A DNA stretch of 64,000 bases from the NCBI RefSeq assembly GCF_017353185.1, contig NZ_JAFMYV010000009.1:186001-250000 (forward strand), in the 5' to 3' direction. Positions 35,561-45,700 of the stretch are shown piece after piece. This DNA comes from Fibrella rubiginis. GTDB taxonomy: Bacteria; Bacteroidota; Bacteroidia; Cytophagales; Spirosomataceae. The notes below the pieces were generated by a model. That model ran no database searches and was not told the origin of the DNA. It was given only the letters and a program-made list of their open reading frames with translations. Position 1 is the stretch's first letter. Every line of letters begins with the position of its first letter. The position numbers and the translations under genes were made by a program.

Positions 35561-37084
35561 TTAGTTTGTCAGAATAGCCAGCCAGGTGGTGATGCCGTCG
35601 AGGTAGTTGCCGAGGCGCAGGTTCTCGTTGGGGGCATGCTGGTTGTTATCGAGGTTGACCATCGGCACGTGAATGGCCGGGATGTTGAGCGTACGTAGAA
35701 ACGGCACAATTGGCACCGACCCGCCCATCATCCGGATTTTGACGGGGTCCTGCCCAAACGCCCGGCGCATAGCTCCCGTTAGCCACTGATCTTCCGGCCC
35801 ACCCAACTCCGTCCGGAACGGCAGCATCGACACCTCCGAATCCACCCGAATCAGGCGCGGATGGGCGGCTCGTTCAGCCTCGGTGGGGTCGTGGTCGAGG
35901 ATGGTATAGCCCTTCTTTTCGATATGCTGACGCACCAGCGCAATCAGTCGGTTTGGGTCCGATTCGGGTACCAGGCGCAGGTCAAGCTCGGCCACGGCCC
36001 GGTCGGGTATAACGGTGCCGGCCTGCTTGCCCACAGCGGCACTTTGCAGCCCCCGAATATTCAGCGAGGGGTATTGCAGGGCTTCCTGATAGTTGCTGCC
36101 CACGTGGTCGGGCTGGGCCATGCCAGTGATACGGGCAATCTGGGCGGGGTCGTCGGGCACGGTTGCCAGCACTTTTGCCACGGCGGGGCTAATGGTGATG
36201 CCGTCGTAATAACCAGGAATAGTTACCCGGCCATCGTCGTCTTTCATGCCGGCCAGTAGTTGCGCCAGTCGCAGGGCCGGGTTGGGCGTGTAGTTGCCGT
36301 AGTGGCCGCTGTGCTGTGGCCCGCGCGGACCAAAGGTCGTCAGTGTCATGTTGGCAATGCCCCGGCATCCGTAGGCCAGCGTAGGTCGGTTCGAGAGGTG
36401 CCGGCCACCGTCCATCACCATCAGGAAATCAGCCTTCAGCTTGTCCTGATGCGTTTTTACGGCTTCGGCCAGGCTGGGTGAGCCAATTTCTTCTTCGCTG
36501 TCCAGGATGATCTTTAGGTTATAGCGCTGGGCCATTTTTTCCTGCTTCATGGCATTCAGTGCCGTCAGCAGCATCATAATCTGCCCCTTGTCATCGGAAG
36601 AAGACCGACCAAAAATGCGCCATTCGGGATCGTAGCCGGTTTGCAAGATTTGCCAGTCGAGGGTTTTCCAGGTGCCATCCGGCTCTTTTTGTTTCAACAC
36701 CGGGCTGTAGGGGTTGGGTTGCTGCCACTGAGCAGGGTCAACGGGCTGACCGTCCATGTGCATATAGAATAGCAGCGTTTTCAGGGGTGTGGTGGGCGGC
36801 ACGTCGGCCTGTTTTTCGGCCAGCAGCAAGGCCTGGGTGCGGGTGGGTAGTTGCGTGACCCGGAAGCCGGCCTGCTCAAAAGCTCTGGTGAGCCAGGTTA
36901 GGTTAGGAGCCAGGTGACCCCCAATATGGGCGTTGTTGGGCAGGCTCAGCATAGCCTGAAAATCGGCGTAGCTGGCGCGAACGTGCCGTTGCGTGATGGC
37001 CTGTAGCTGTTGGCTATTCGGCTGCTGAGCCAGCAATGATTTGGCCAGGGTGAGGCAGAAAAGAAACGGGTAAATCAGACGCAT
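35561..37084 (-). CDS. Exported M20 family dipeptidase
   Basis: 507 aa from ATG 37084, which gives a signal peptide (MRLIYPFLFCLTLAKSLLAQ); the frame runs further upstream without signal character. M20 metal motifs: FYMHMDGQPVDP (His and the following Asp), GRSSSDDKGQIMML (bridging Asp), DSEEEIGSPSL (catalytic and ligand Glu), and a C-terminal ligand His near NIPAIHVPMVN. A lid/dimerisation domain sits in the middle. It probably hydrolyses peptides or acylated amino acids in the periplasm. Confidence 0.9.
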   Translation of the reverse strand: MRLIYPFLFCLTLAKSLLAQQPNSQQLQAITQRHVRASYADFQAMLSLPNNAHIGGHLAPNLTWLTRAFEQAGFRVTQLPTRTQALLLAEKQADVPPTTPLKTLLFYMHMDGQPVDPAQWQQPNPYSPVLKQKEPDGTWKTLDWQILQTGYDPEWRIFGRSSSDDKGQIMMLLTALNAMKQEKMAQRYNLKIILDSEEEIGSPSLAEAVKTHQDKLKADFLMVMDGGRHLSNRPTLAYGCRGIANMTLTTFGPRGPQHSGHYGNYTPNPALRLAQLLAGMKDDDGRVTIPGYYDGITISPAVAKVLATVPDDPAQIARITGMAQPDHVGSNYQEALQYPSLNIRGLQSAAVGKQAGTVIPDRAVAELDLRLVPESDPNRLIALVRQHIEKKGYTILDHDPTEAERAAHPRLIRVDSEVSMLPFRTELGGPEDQWLTGAMRRAFGQDPVKIRMMGGSVPIVPFLRTLNIPAIHVPMVNLDNNQHAPNENLRLGNYLDGITTWLAILTN

Positions 37085-37166
37085 AGCTAAGCGGGAGTTG
37101 AACGGGTAAATTAGGCACGAAACGGGTATGGTCGGGGTTAATTTGGATGTAGATATTGCCCGAATC

Positions 37167-38027
37167 ATGATCGAGTTACTGACCATCACCACGTTTATAG
37201 GCTACCTTGTTTACCTCCGTTACTATGCCGACGGGCGGAGCGATGCCCAAAAACAGGCCGATGAACTGCGCGAGGGCATTACACTCTACGAAAACGACCA
37301 GTTTGCGTCGGCGCTGGCTTACTTCAACAATGCCCTCGCTGCGCGGCCCAAACTGGCGGTAGCCTACCTCTATCGGGCCCGCATCTACCGCGCCCTGACC
37401 GACAACAAAGCGGCGCTGGCAGAGCTGGACAAAGGCAAAAGCTACGACGACACCATTGCCGATCTGCACCTCGAAACAGGGCAGATTCAGTTTGAAAAAC
37501 GCAATTATCAGCAGGCCTTTCTCGATTTCGACAAGGCCATTTTTTACGGAGCCACCGCCGAATCATATTATTGGCGTGGCCGAACCCGGCAGCACCTCGA
37601 CCAGCCCGAGGAAGCCGCCCGCGACCTGGCTAAGGCAGAGGCCACCGTTGATGCCGCCCGCGACCTGTTGGGGCAGCCGCTCCCCACTGCTACCCGGTTT
37701 ATAGATCGGGCTTTACTCATTCACGCGGGCTTCACTACGATGAATGCTCTGATATTGCTGTTGCTGATCAAACGGAGCCCAGTTATTCACTGGCCTTACT
37801 TGCTGGCGGCGTTTTCGGCGGGAGCCATCGGTTTTGCCGAGCCACGAAAAGGGTGGCTTCTGGCTATCTGGCAGGTGATTGTGTTGGCAACGGGCTATTG
37901 GCTGGTGGTAGGTCCGGCTCAGTCGAGCGTGGCGCGTGAGCTGGAAGCGTTTTGCCTGTACGGCTCCATTGGGCTCACGTTTGTGGGCAGTTTTCTGGGC
38001 AGCATCCTGAAGCGGGCTCAAGGGTAA
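37167..38027 (+). CDS. TPR-containing membrane protein
   Basis: 286 aa from ATG 37167; an ATG at 37128 in the same frame is possible, but a near-consensus promoter TAATTTG at 37139-37145 lies between them. One N-terminal membrane helix (LLTITTFIGYLVYLRYY), then three to four tetratricopeptide repeats at about 28-165 (FASALAYFNNALAARPKLAV, YQQAFLDFDKAIFY), then several hydrophobic helices at the C terminus. TPR domains bind partner proteins; no specific role is seen. Confidence 0.8.
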   Translation: MIELLTITTFIGYLVYLRYYADGRSDAQKQADELREGITLYENDQFASALAYFNNALAARPKLAVAYLYRARIYRALTDNKAALAELDKGKSYDDTIADLHLETGQIQFEKRNYQQAFLDFDKAIFYGATAESYYWRGRTRQHLDQPEEAARDLAKAEATVDAARDLLGQPLPTATRFIDRALLIHAGFTTMNALILLLLIKRSPVIHWPYLLAAFSAGAIGFAEPRKGWLLAIWQVIVLATGYWLVVGPAQSSVARELEAFCLYGSIGLTFVGSFLGSILKRAQG

Positions 38028-38115
38028 ATAGCCATAAGCTAAGAAATGGTACAATGGTTGCAGGGGTAACGTATGACTATACGTTTGCCTCTTCCTGTGT
38101 GCCAAACCAGTATTT

Positions 38116-38889
38116 ATGCGCTCCAATATGCCTGCTTTACCTGACTTTTTCTCACGACTGAATCCTGCTAAACCCCCCGAATCGCAACTGACTCAGACGC
38201 TTGTTGGTGCCATTAACAACACGATTCCGGTAACGCTCACCATCATCACTATGGGCAGGCTGGCGCATGGTACACTGACTTACACCCGTTCGGGCATTGC
38301 CATTCAGGTTGTTGGTACCCTTACAGGTAGCGAACTGCTGCTTCACGAGTTCGACAAAAAAGGTACAGTTACGGGTATTCATGTCGGCGAGTGGTCCAAG
38401 TCAGGGTATGTTGGTAGCTGGCGCAGCCCTAGCTTACCTGGTCGGTCATTACCGTTCGACCTAACGGTGATGTCGCAACACGATGGGCTGCGGGACAAAT
38501 TAGCTGACCTGACAGGCCTGTATCAATATAGCTATGGCAACCGGCACCGGTTTGCCCAACTGCATGTTGAACAGATCAACGAAAAGACACTGGCAATTGC
38601 TGCGCTGGCCGTTACCGATGAACCAGTTCAGAATCAGATGGTTGTGTCGAAGACAATAATTAAGCTGGTGGGTAGTCAGGCCACCCTCTCCATAAACAGG
38701 GTAGCCATTGTGGCCTTAACGTTTGCCTTTTTCAACGGTGGTACCAGCGTTAGTTTTTCCGGACCTACATCGGTCAGCACCTCAAACCGTCCACCTATTT
38801 TGTCGGCAGACATGCTGTTGGGGCATTACATCCGTACCAGCACCCGGCCTCCGCGGTTTTCGGAAGACGAACTAAGCCGCATGTTGTAA
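38116..38889 (+). CDS. Unrecognised protein, 257 aa
   Basis: No family recognised and no signal peptide. Composition is Thr/Ser/Gly/Val-rich with repeated short beta-like segments (IPVTLTIITMGRLAHGTLTY, LTGSELLLHEFDKKGTVTG, IGEWSKSGYVGSW-like), and a C-terminal MLLGHYIRTSTRPPRFSED. ATG 38131 is an alternative start. It ends 22 nt before the TrpF-like gene, whose apparent promoter overlaps this stop codon. Confidence 0.6.
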   Translation: MRSNMPALPDFFSRLNPAKPPESQLTQTLVGAINNTIPVTLTIITMGRLAHGTLTYTRSGIAIQVVGTLTGSELLLHEFDKKGTVTGIHVGEWSKSGYVGSWRSPSLPGRSLPFDLTVMSQHDGLRDKLADLTGLYQYSYGNRHRFAQLHVEQINEKTLAIAALAVTDEPVQNQMVVSKTIIKLVGSQATLSINRVAIVALTFAFFNGGTSVSFSGPTSVSTSNRPPILSADMLLGHYIRTSTRPPRFSEDELSRML

Positions 38890-38894
38890 TTTTG
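38887..38894 (+). promoter_or_regulatory. Candidate -7 box (TAATTTTG) for the TrpF-like gene
   Basis: Exact TAnnTTTG match that includes the TAA stop of the preceding gene. It sits 17 nt upstream of ATG 38912, giving a very short leader, and suggests the TrpF-like gene has its own promoter. Confidence 0.5.
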
Positions 38895-38911
38895 GGGGCT
38901 ACCAACTGTAT

Positions 38912-39541
38912 ATGCCCTGTATGGCCCTCCAGACAATCGTTAAAATCAGTCATGTTACCAACCTGAGTGATGCCCGTTATTGCGCCGGAATGGGCGTAGA
39001 TATGCTTGGCTTTTCTATGGATACCAACAGCGTTAACTACGTGTCGCCGGAGGGTGTACGTGAAATGCGTGGCTGGGTGGCCGGCGTACAGGTTGTGGGC
39101 GAAACGCAGTCAATGGACCCCGAACAAATCGGGCAGCTGGTTATGGCCTATGAACCCGATATGGTGCAGGTGGACGAAGCCGCCCTGCTGCCTTTTCTGC
39201 ACGCACTGGCAAAGCCGCTCATTCTGCGTCTCGATATGATGGGCACCACCCTGGCTCAGCTAGACGCCCTTGCCACCACCGAAATTCCTGATATGGCTTA
39301 TCTGCTCATTGAAAGTGCGTCGCCCGTGCATTTCGACGAAGATCTGCTGGCCTCGCTGAAGCAACTGGCCGCGCGTCATCCCGTGTTGCTCGGTACCGGC
39401 ATTTCCGTTGATAATGTACATACTATTCTAAGCGAACTGCCCGTGGCAGGCATTGCCCTGGCAGGCGAAAACGAAGAACGCCCCGGAAGCAAAGACTTCG
39501 GAGCGCTCATGGACGTGCTGGAAACGTTGGAACAGGAGTAG
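38912..39541 (+). CDS. Phosphoribosylanthranilate isomerase-like (TrpF-fold) paralogue lacking the canonical Cys
   Basis: 209 aa (206 from ATG 38921). The fold of TrpF is suggested by VKISHVTNLSDARYCAGMGV, DMLGFSMD, and the C-terminal VLLGTGISVDNVH and GIALAGENEERPGSKDF. True TrpF starts with KICG, where Cys is the general base; here the same place reads KISH. The usual late Asp general acid is also not evident in the LLIESASPVHFDE stretch. It stands apart from trp genes. So it is likely a paralogue with another role, or a degenerate enzyme; function unknown. Confidence 0.78.
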   Translation: MPCMALQTIVKISHVTNLSDARYCAGMGVDMLGFSMDTNSVNYVSPEGVREMRGWVAGVQVVGETQSMDPEQIGQLVMAYEPDMVQVDEAALLPFLHALAKPLILRLDMMGTTLAQLDALATTEIPDMAYLLIESASPVHFDEDLLASLKQLAARHPVLLGTGISVDNVHTILSELPVAGIALAGENEERPGSKDFGALMDVLETLEQE

Positions 39542-39554
39542 TTCAAGGTTTAAC

Positions 39555-39621
39555 GTCCAAGGTCTAACGTCTAAAGTTCAAGCGCGAAGCAACCTTGAAC
39601 TTTAGACGTTAGACCTTGGAC
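39555..39621. repeat. Palindrome of the GTTCAAGG/TAACGTC word family with a half core
   Basis: Arms 39555-39582 and 39594-39621 are 28 nt and perfectly complementary with an 11-nt loop reading CGCGAAGCAAC. That loop is the right half of the usual GCTTCGCG core; the left half is missing, as if one core copy was deleted. Additional unpaired words (GTTCAAGGTTTAAC) precede it on the left. It lies between two convergent stop codons (39541, 39628). Confidence 0.88.
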
Positions 39622-39627
39622 AGTAGA

Positions 39628-40440
39628 CTATTTCCCCAAAATTTTGATGTTGCGGAACGAGACTTTTTCGCCGTGGTCCTGGAGGAGGATATGGCCTTTG
39701 GGGGCTTCGCCGAAGCGGCCGTTGGCGTTGTAGGCGGGGGCGGCATACTTGCTTTTCGCCACCAGCGCCCGGAAGGCTTCGCTCCCCCGTTCATAGGACA
39801 CCACCCGCTTGCCATTCAGCCAATGCTCTACGTGGTTGCCGCGCACCAATACGCGCCCGGCATTCCACTGGCCAATGGGGTTCACGGTTTTGCCCTGAGC
39901 TGTAATCAGATCATAGAGCGACCCCACCGTGCGGTTGCCGTCGCGGCCCATCTTGGCATCGGGATGGCGTTCGTCGTCGAGCACCTGATATTCCAGCCCG
40001 AAAGCTGAGCCAGCCGGTTTGGGCGTAGTTTCGGCCACAAAATATTTCACGCCGCTATTGGCTCCTTCGCTCAGCTTGAACTCGAACCGCAGGTCAAATT
40101 GGCTGTATTCATCCGTGGTCACGATGTCGCCGAAGCTCTTCGATTCCGAACCGTCGCTTTTCTGAATCGTCAGCGCACCGTCTTCTACTTTCCAGCCTTG
40201 TTCGGGGAATGTCTCTTTGTAGGCACCCCGCCAGCCTTTCGTCGTTTTTCCGTCGAAAAGCAGTTTCCAGCCTTCTCGCATTTCGCTCTTCGTCAGCGTG
40301 TTAGCCTGTTCGGGCATCCGTTTGGCCGATAGCAGGAAGCCACACGCAACCAGGGCAATTTCCAGCCCCACCAGTTTGAGTACCCTTGAGCTGATCAGGG
40401 GCTGATTGGACGTATTTTTAGCGTTGAGTGATGCGCTCAT
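39628..40440 (-). CDS. DUF1080 (3-keto-disaccharide hydrolase-like) protein
   Basis: 270 aa from ATG 40440. A hydrophobic N-terminal segment (LVGLEIALVACGFLLSA) precedes the DUF1080 concanavalin-like domain: GWKLLFDGKTTKGWRG, DGALTIQKSDGSE, FDLRFEFKLSEGANSGVKYF, EYQVLDDERHPDA. Family members bind or hydrolyse 3-keto sugars and are common beside sugar isomerase/epimerase proteins, as here. The ATG overlaps the preceding stop by 4 nt, so the two are translationally coupled. Confidence 0.92.
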   Translation of the reverse strand: MSASLNAKNTSNQPLISSRVLKLVGLEIALVACGFLLSAKRMPEQANTLTKSEMREGWKLLFDGKTTKGWRGAYKETFPEQGWKVEDGALTIQKSDGSESKSFGDIVTTDEYSQFDLRFEFKLSEGANSGVKYFVAETTPKPAGSAFGLEYQVLDDERHPDAKMGRDGNRTVGSLYDLITAQGKTVNPIGQWNAGRVLVRGNHVEHWLNGKRVVSYERGSEAFRALVAKSKYAAPAYNANGRFGEAPKGHILLQDHGEKVSFRNIKILGK

Positions 40441-41441
40441 AATTTTACTTTCAGGGTTTGAGTAATGTAGTCTTTGTTTGTTTGAGCGCACTGCAGCGCC
40501 GTCCGGCCCTGATCGGGAACACCATCGAGTTCAACAATGCCCCAGCCCGTGAAGCCGATGTCTTTGAGGGCTTTGAACACCGCCGGCACGTTGACATTGC
40601 CCCGGCCCAATTCCACGAATTTGTAGGCGTTGGGGTCGTTGGGGCGGTCGGGGAGGGGCGAGAGGGTGTCTTTCAGGTGTAGCGAATGCAGGATGTCCTT
40701 ATACTGCTTAACGGCTTTCTCCGGTTGGCCGCCGCCCTGCCGGAAGTGGGCAATGTCGAGCAGCAGACGTACCGCTTTGGGGTTCATGGCCTGCACAATC
40801 ATGTCAATTTCGGCGGGGGTTTCGCCCAGTTGATGCATGTGGTTATGGTACACGGCCTGCACACCCAGATCGGCGGTTTGTTTGCCAATCTCATTCATCA
40901 CCGTGGCAAGGCGCTTCAACTCGTCGGGGGTGGGCTGGCGGTCTTTAGGCCGGGCCGAATTGGTCAATTGAATAGCCGACCCACCCAGGGCCTTTACAAA
41001 ACTGGCGTGGGCCACGTGGGTATCTATCGTACTCTGCTCATTGGCGGGGTTCACGTCCACGTTGCCGCTCGAAAACATCACCAGTTTCAGGTTGTGCTGA
41101 TCCAGCATCGCCTTCAGTTCCGACGGTTTGGCGCGGTAGGGTCCAAACGCGTTGGCCCTGAGCTGGATACCTTTGTAGCCCGTCGCCGAAATATCATTGA
41201 TGGCCTGCGCGTCATTGCCCCCCCACGTAATGGCCGAATAGCCAATGTGCAGCCCTTCCTGTTCGGGTATCTGCGCCAGCCCCCGCGAGTGGGCAGCCAA
41301 CGCCAGTGCCGATAGCCCGGCCAGGGAAAGAAATTGCCTGCGGTTAATGCCCTCGTCCGGGTGGGTATGTGATCCCGTTGCGTTGGGCAAAAGCCGGTCT
41401 GGCAGACGGGTGTCTAGCTGAGATTCGATCCATTTTTTCAT
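40437..41441 (-). CDS. Exported sugar phosphate isomerase/epimerase-like TIM barrel
   Basis: 334 aa. A twin-arginine-like leader NRRQFLSLAGLSALALAAHS begins near residue 33, so the enzyme is probably exported folded with a bound metal. The xylose-isomerase-like barrel includes GLHIGYSAITWGGNDAQAIN, VYHNHMHQLGETPAEIDM, LLDIAHFRQGG and GWGIVELDGVPDQG, which supply the His/Glu/Asp metal ligands of this family. Coupled to a DUF1080 gene; such pairs are associated with periplasmic 3-keto-sugar metabolism. Confidence 0.9.
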   Translation of the reverse strand: MKKWIESQLDTRLPDRLLPNATGSHTHPDEGINRRQFLSLAGLSALALAAHSRGLAQIPEQEGLHIGYSAITWGGNDAQAINDISATGYKGIQLRANAFGPYRAKPSELKAMLDQHNLKLVMFSSGNVDVNPANEQSTIDTHVAHASFVKALGGSAIQLTNSARPKDRQPTPDELKRLATVMNEIGKQTADLGVQAVYHNHMHQLGETPAEIDMIVQAMNPKAVRLLLDIAHFRQGGGQPEKAVKQYKDILHSLHLKDTLSPLPDRPNDPNAYKFVELGRGNVNVPAVFKALKDIGFTGWGIVELDGVPDQGRTALQCAQTNKDYITQTLKVKL

Positions 41442-41523
41442 ATAATGCCGAAGGAAACGCGTAACGCTTTCTACTGAACCAGCCTATGTCGACAGTCGAT
41501 GCAACGCATTAAGCAGCAGTACC

Positions 41524-41531
41524 TATTTTTG
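41524..41531 (+). promoter_or_regulatory. Candidate -7 box (TATTTTTG) for the PepSY gene
   Basis: Exact TAnnTTTG match 22 nt upstream of ATG 41553. It lies downstream of the alternative ATG at 41499, which supports 41553 as the true start. Confidence 0.55.
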
Positions 41532-41552
41532 TCTTTTATAGACAACCTGACT

Positions 41553-42626
41553 ATGACGCGTACCGACAAACTAGCGTACTCTTTACACCGCATTTCCGGA
41601 TTGGTTGGGGGGCTTTTCCTCCTGATGCTCTCCCTGACAGGCTGTATTCTTCTCTTCGACAACGCCATCGACGGCTGGCTGAATCCCAGCATAGTGACCG
41701 TTGCCGCCCCGGCCAATGGCGGGCGCCAGCCCTACGATGCTGCCGTGCAGACCTTACAAAAACAGTTTCCCAATGCCCAGCTTCGAAACCTCATTCTCTA
41801 TCCAGGTGCCACCAATCGTGCACTGCGCGCCGATTTGAATGAAGGCCGTGAACGCCTCTGGGCTTACGTAGACCCGTATACGGGCCGTTTTCTGGGGCAG
41901 CGAAACATGCAGAATGCGTTTGTTCGTCAGGTCCGTAATCTGCACGAACACTTGCTGGCGCCCCCCATTGGCGACTGGGTTTTATTGCTGGTGGGCATTT
42001 GCCTCGTCACGTCGGTGCTGACCGGTACCTGGTACTACCGCAAATCGTTGCTCAGCGTATTCAGCATTGGTGTGCGCTGGAATAAGCCCAAACGAATCGT
42101 CTACGGCGATTTGCACAAATACCTGGGGGTGGCCGCCTTGCTGTTTTTACTGATCATGGGCGCAACCGGCACGTTTTTTCACTGGGAAAAAACCGTCGAC
42201 CGGCTGTTCGGCGAAGAACGCCCGCGCGGACCACGCCCCGAACCGGTGGCCCTGAAACTGAACACATCAGTAGATGCACTCTTGGCCAAAAGCGCTACCA
42301 CGGTACCCGGGTTCGTGGCTGAGGTCATTAGCTTCCCCGACGGCCCCGATGGGCCACTGGTGGTACGGGGCAATGGGGCTGATGCCAATCCATTCTACGG
42401 AAAATTCACCGCTGCTACCGAATTTGACCCCAATACGGGGGAGCTGACCAAGGTATTTAACGCCAACGAAGCCGATGCCGAATACAAGTTCGAGCACATT
42501 AACGAAGAACTGCACTATGGCCGCTTCGGTGGACTCATCAGTAAAACGATCTACTTCATCCTGTCTCTGGCCATGACCATCGTCACGGCCACCGGCCTGC
42601 TGATCTGGTGGACAAAGCGCAGGTAA
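41553..42626 (+). CDS. PepSY-associated transmembrane protein
   Basis: 357 aa from ATG 41553, supported by the promoter box at 41524. First helix ISGLVGGLFLLMLSLTGCIL is the typical PepSY_TM start; a periplasmic domain (QPYDAAVQTLQKQFPNA, LHEHL) follows; further helices at DWVLLLVGICLVTSVLTGTW, YLGVAALLFLLIMGATGTFF and the C-terminal IYFILSLAMTIVTATGLLIW. Conserved His residues lie near membrane borders. Members are linked to iron-siderophore reduction or sulfite-reductase-like electron transfer; no TonB receptor is next to it, so the role is open. Confidence 0.92.
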   Translation: MTRTDKLAYSLHRISGLVGGLFLLMLSLTGCILLFDNAIDGWLNPSIVTVAAPANGGRQPYDAAVQTLQKQFPNAQLRNLILYPGATNRALRADLNEGRERLWAYVDPYTGRFLGQRNMQNAFVRQVRNLHEHLLAPPIGDWVLLLVGICLVTSVLTGTWYYRKSLLSVFSIGVRWNKPKRIVYGDLHKYLGVAALLFLLIMGATGTFFHWEKTVDRLFGEERPRGPRPEPVALKLNTSVDALLAKSATTVPGFVAEVISFPDGPDGPLVVRGNGADANPFYGKFTAATEFDPNTGELTKVFNANEADAEYKFEHINEELHYGRFGGLISKTIYFILSLAMTIVTATGLLIWWTKRR

Positions 42627-42768
42627 AGACCATGGCTGGCAGAGCAGTGCGCTGCTGTCGAAAAAGGCACATGCTCACAGCGGAGAACCGCTCTGTTAAA
42701 CACAGTTGATACAGTAGAAAACCCCTTGTTTTTTCCCTTTACACAAATACGAACAAGTAGTCAATCCT

Positions 42769-45700
42769 ATGTACAAACAAGCTCTGTTTTACACACTTGC
42801 CCTGGCTGGCGGGATGTTGGCCCTTTCGGTCAGTGACCCGGTCATGGCGCAGTCCCGCGCGAAGGCCCCGGCTGCAACCGCCAACGCGCCCGCGCAGAAA
42901 CGCATACTCGTTTTTTCGCGCACCATGGGCTTTCGTCACCAGTCGATTCCGACGGGGCAGAAAACGCTGATGGCTATGGGGCAACAGAACGGTTTCGCCG
43001 TGGATACCACCGAAGATGCCGGGAAGTTTACGGAGGCCAACCTAAAGCGCTATAACGCCGTAGTCTGGCTTTCGACCACTGGCGACGTCCTGAACGAGGC
43101 CCAACAGGCAAGTTTCGAGCGGTACATCCAGGCCGGAGGGGGCTACGTAGGCATCCACGCCGCCACCGATACCGAATATGGCTGGCCGTGGTACAACAAA
43201 CTGTCGGGTGCCCAGTTTGCGTCGCACCCCGGTAACCCCAACGTGCAGACGGGCGAGGCTTATGCGGTGAATAAGAACCACGCCTCGATGTTTGGCTTCC
43301 CCGACCGCTGGACTATCAAAGACGAGTTCTACGACTTTAAGAATGTTAACAAGGACGTTAACGTGCTTGTCAAGATCGACGAGAAAACCTACAAAGACGG
43401 CAAGATGGGCGACAATCACCCCATGGCCTGGTATCACGACTACGACGGTGGCAAGGCGTTTTACACCAACTTCGGCCACCCCAACGAGACCTACAGCGAT
43501 CCCGTATTTCTGAAGCATTTGCTGGGTGGACTGCAATCGGTGATGGCCACGAAACTGGATTACAGCCTGGCCAAATCGCAGCCCGCGGCTGAAGAAAACC
43601 GTTTCGAGCGCACCGTGCTGGTCGACAAGCTCGACGAGCCTACCGAACTGGTGGTGCTGCCAGGTGGTAAGGTAATTTTTGGCGAGCGGAAGGGGGCACT
43701 GAAAATGTATAACCCTGCTACGAAAAAGATGAAGGTGGTGGCCCGGATGCCGGTTTATACCAAATTCGAGTATGGTTTGATGGGAGTCAACGCCGACCCG
43801 AATTACGCTCAGAACAAGCGCCTGTTCCTCTATTACTCGCCCGACGCGGCTAAGTTCGGTGCCGACACCGCCCAGCACCTTGCCCAGTTTACGTATGACG
43901 ACGTGCGCGACACGCTGCTGATGGATTCGGAGAAAATCCTGCTCCGTGTTCCCGTAAAACGCATCGACTGCTGCCATACGGGTGGCTCTATTGCCTGGGA
44001 CAAAAAAGGCAACCTCTACCTTTCGGCGGGCGACGATACCAACCCCTTTGCCTCCGACGGTTTCTCGCCCAGCGACGGACGGCCCAACCGTCAGGGATGG
44101 GATGCCCGTGCTACATCGAGCAATACCAACGATTTGCGGGGTAAAATTCTGCGCATCACGCCCGACGGCAACGGTGGCTACACCATCCCAGCTGGCAACC
44201 TGTTTCCCGTTGGTACTGATAAAGCCCGTCCCGAAATCTACGTTATGGGCAACCGTAACCCCTACCGGATCTCCGTCGACCAGCGCACGGGCTTCCTGTA
44301 CTGGGGTGAAGTAGGTCCCGATGCCGGTGAAAACAAGGAAGGCCGCGGTCCTCGCGGACATGATGAAATGAACCAGGCCCGGCAGGCTGGCTACTACGGC
44401 TGGCCCCTGTTTGTAGCCGACAACAAGCCTTACAACGCTTACAATTTTGAGAATAAAACGTCGGGACCCCTCTTCGATCCGGCCAAACCTGTTAATGATT
44501 CGCCTCATAATACAGGCCTGACTAACTTGCCCCCGGCCCAGAAAGCATTCATCTACTACCCCTATGCCGACTCGCCGGAGTTTGGTGCCATTGTGGGCAA
44601 AGGGGGCCGCAACGCCATGGGTGGACCGGTTTATTATTACGATGACTACGCCGAGTCAAAAGTGAAATTCCCCCGCGCCTACGACGGGAAATTCTTTGCC
44701 TACGACTGGATGCGCGACTGGATCAACCCCGTGAAAATGGCCCCCAACGGCGATTTCGTAAGCATGGAACGGTTTCTGCCCAGCACCAAATTCTCGCACG
44801 TTATCGACATGCAGTTTGCGCCTGATGGCAGCCTCTACACCCTGGAGTATGGTCAGAACTGGTTCGCCCAAAACGATGATGCCCGGCTGTCGCAGATTAC
44901 GTACAATGCCGGTAATCGCAAGCCGGTGGCTGTAGCTTCGGCCAACACCGTGGCGGGTGCAGCTCCGCTGAAAGTGACGTTTAACACCAACGGCACGATG
45001 GACTATGACGGCGACGCGCTGACCTATAGCTGGAACTTCGGCAAGAGTATTCCCGCCAGCACAGCCAGCAACCCCACCGTTACGTTCAGCAAACCAGGCA
45101 TCTATACCCCCACGCTCACCGTGACCGACGCTGCCGGCAACAAAGTAACGCAGACGATGACCGTGAAAGTAGGCAACGACATGCCGAAGGTGGACCTGGC
45201 CGTGAAGGGTAACAAAACGTTTTATTTCCCCAAGCAACCCATTGCTTATCAGGCTTCTGTGGTAGATAAAGAAGATGGTACGCTGGCTAAGGGCATCAAT
45301 CCAGAGGACGTGACCATGACGATTGATTACGTAGAAGGGTTCGACAAAACGATGCTGGCACAGGGGCACCAGGCCAACCTTGGCTACTCGGCGGGCAAAC
45401 GCCTGATCGAACTGAGTGACTGCAAATCGTGCCACGCTATCGACAAGAAATCAATCGGGCCGGCTTATATCGACGTGGCAAAGAAGTACAAAGGGGCGTT
45501 TATGATTGAGGCCAAACTGGCTAATAAAGTCATCACGGGTGGCGGCGGCGTTTGGGGCGAGCAGGCTATGAGTGCCCACCCCCAACTGAAGAAGGAAGAG
45601 GCCGAAAGCATGGTGCGCTACATTCTGTCGCTGGCAAACGAGAAAATGGCTAACAAGCAGCCGTTGCAGGGTGCTTACACGACCGAAGACCACGCCAAAG

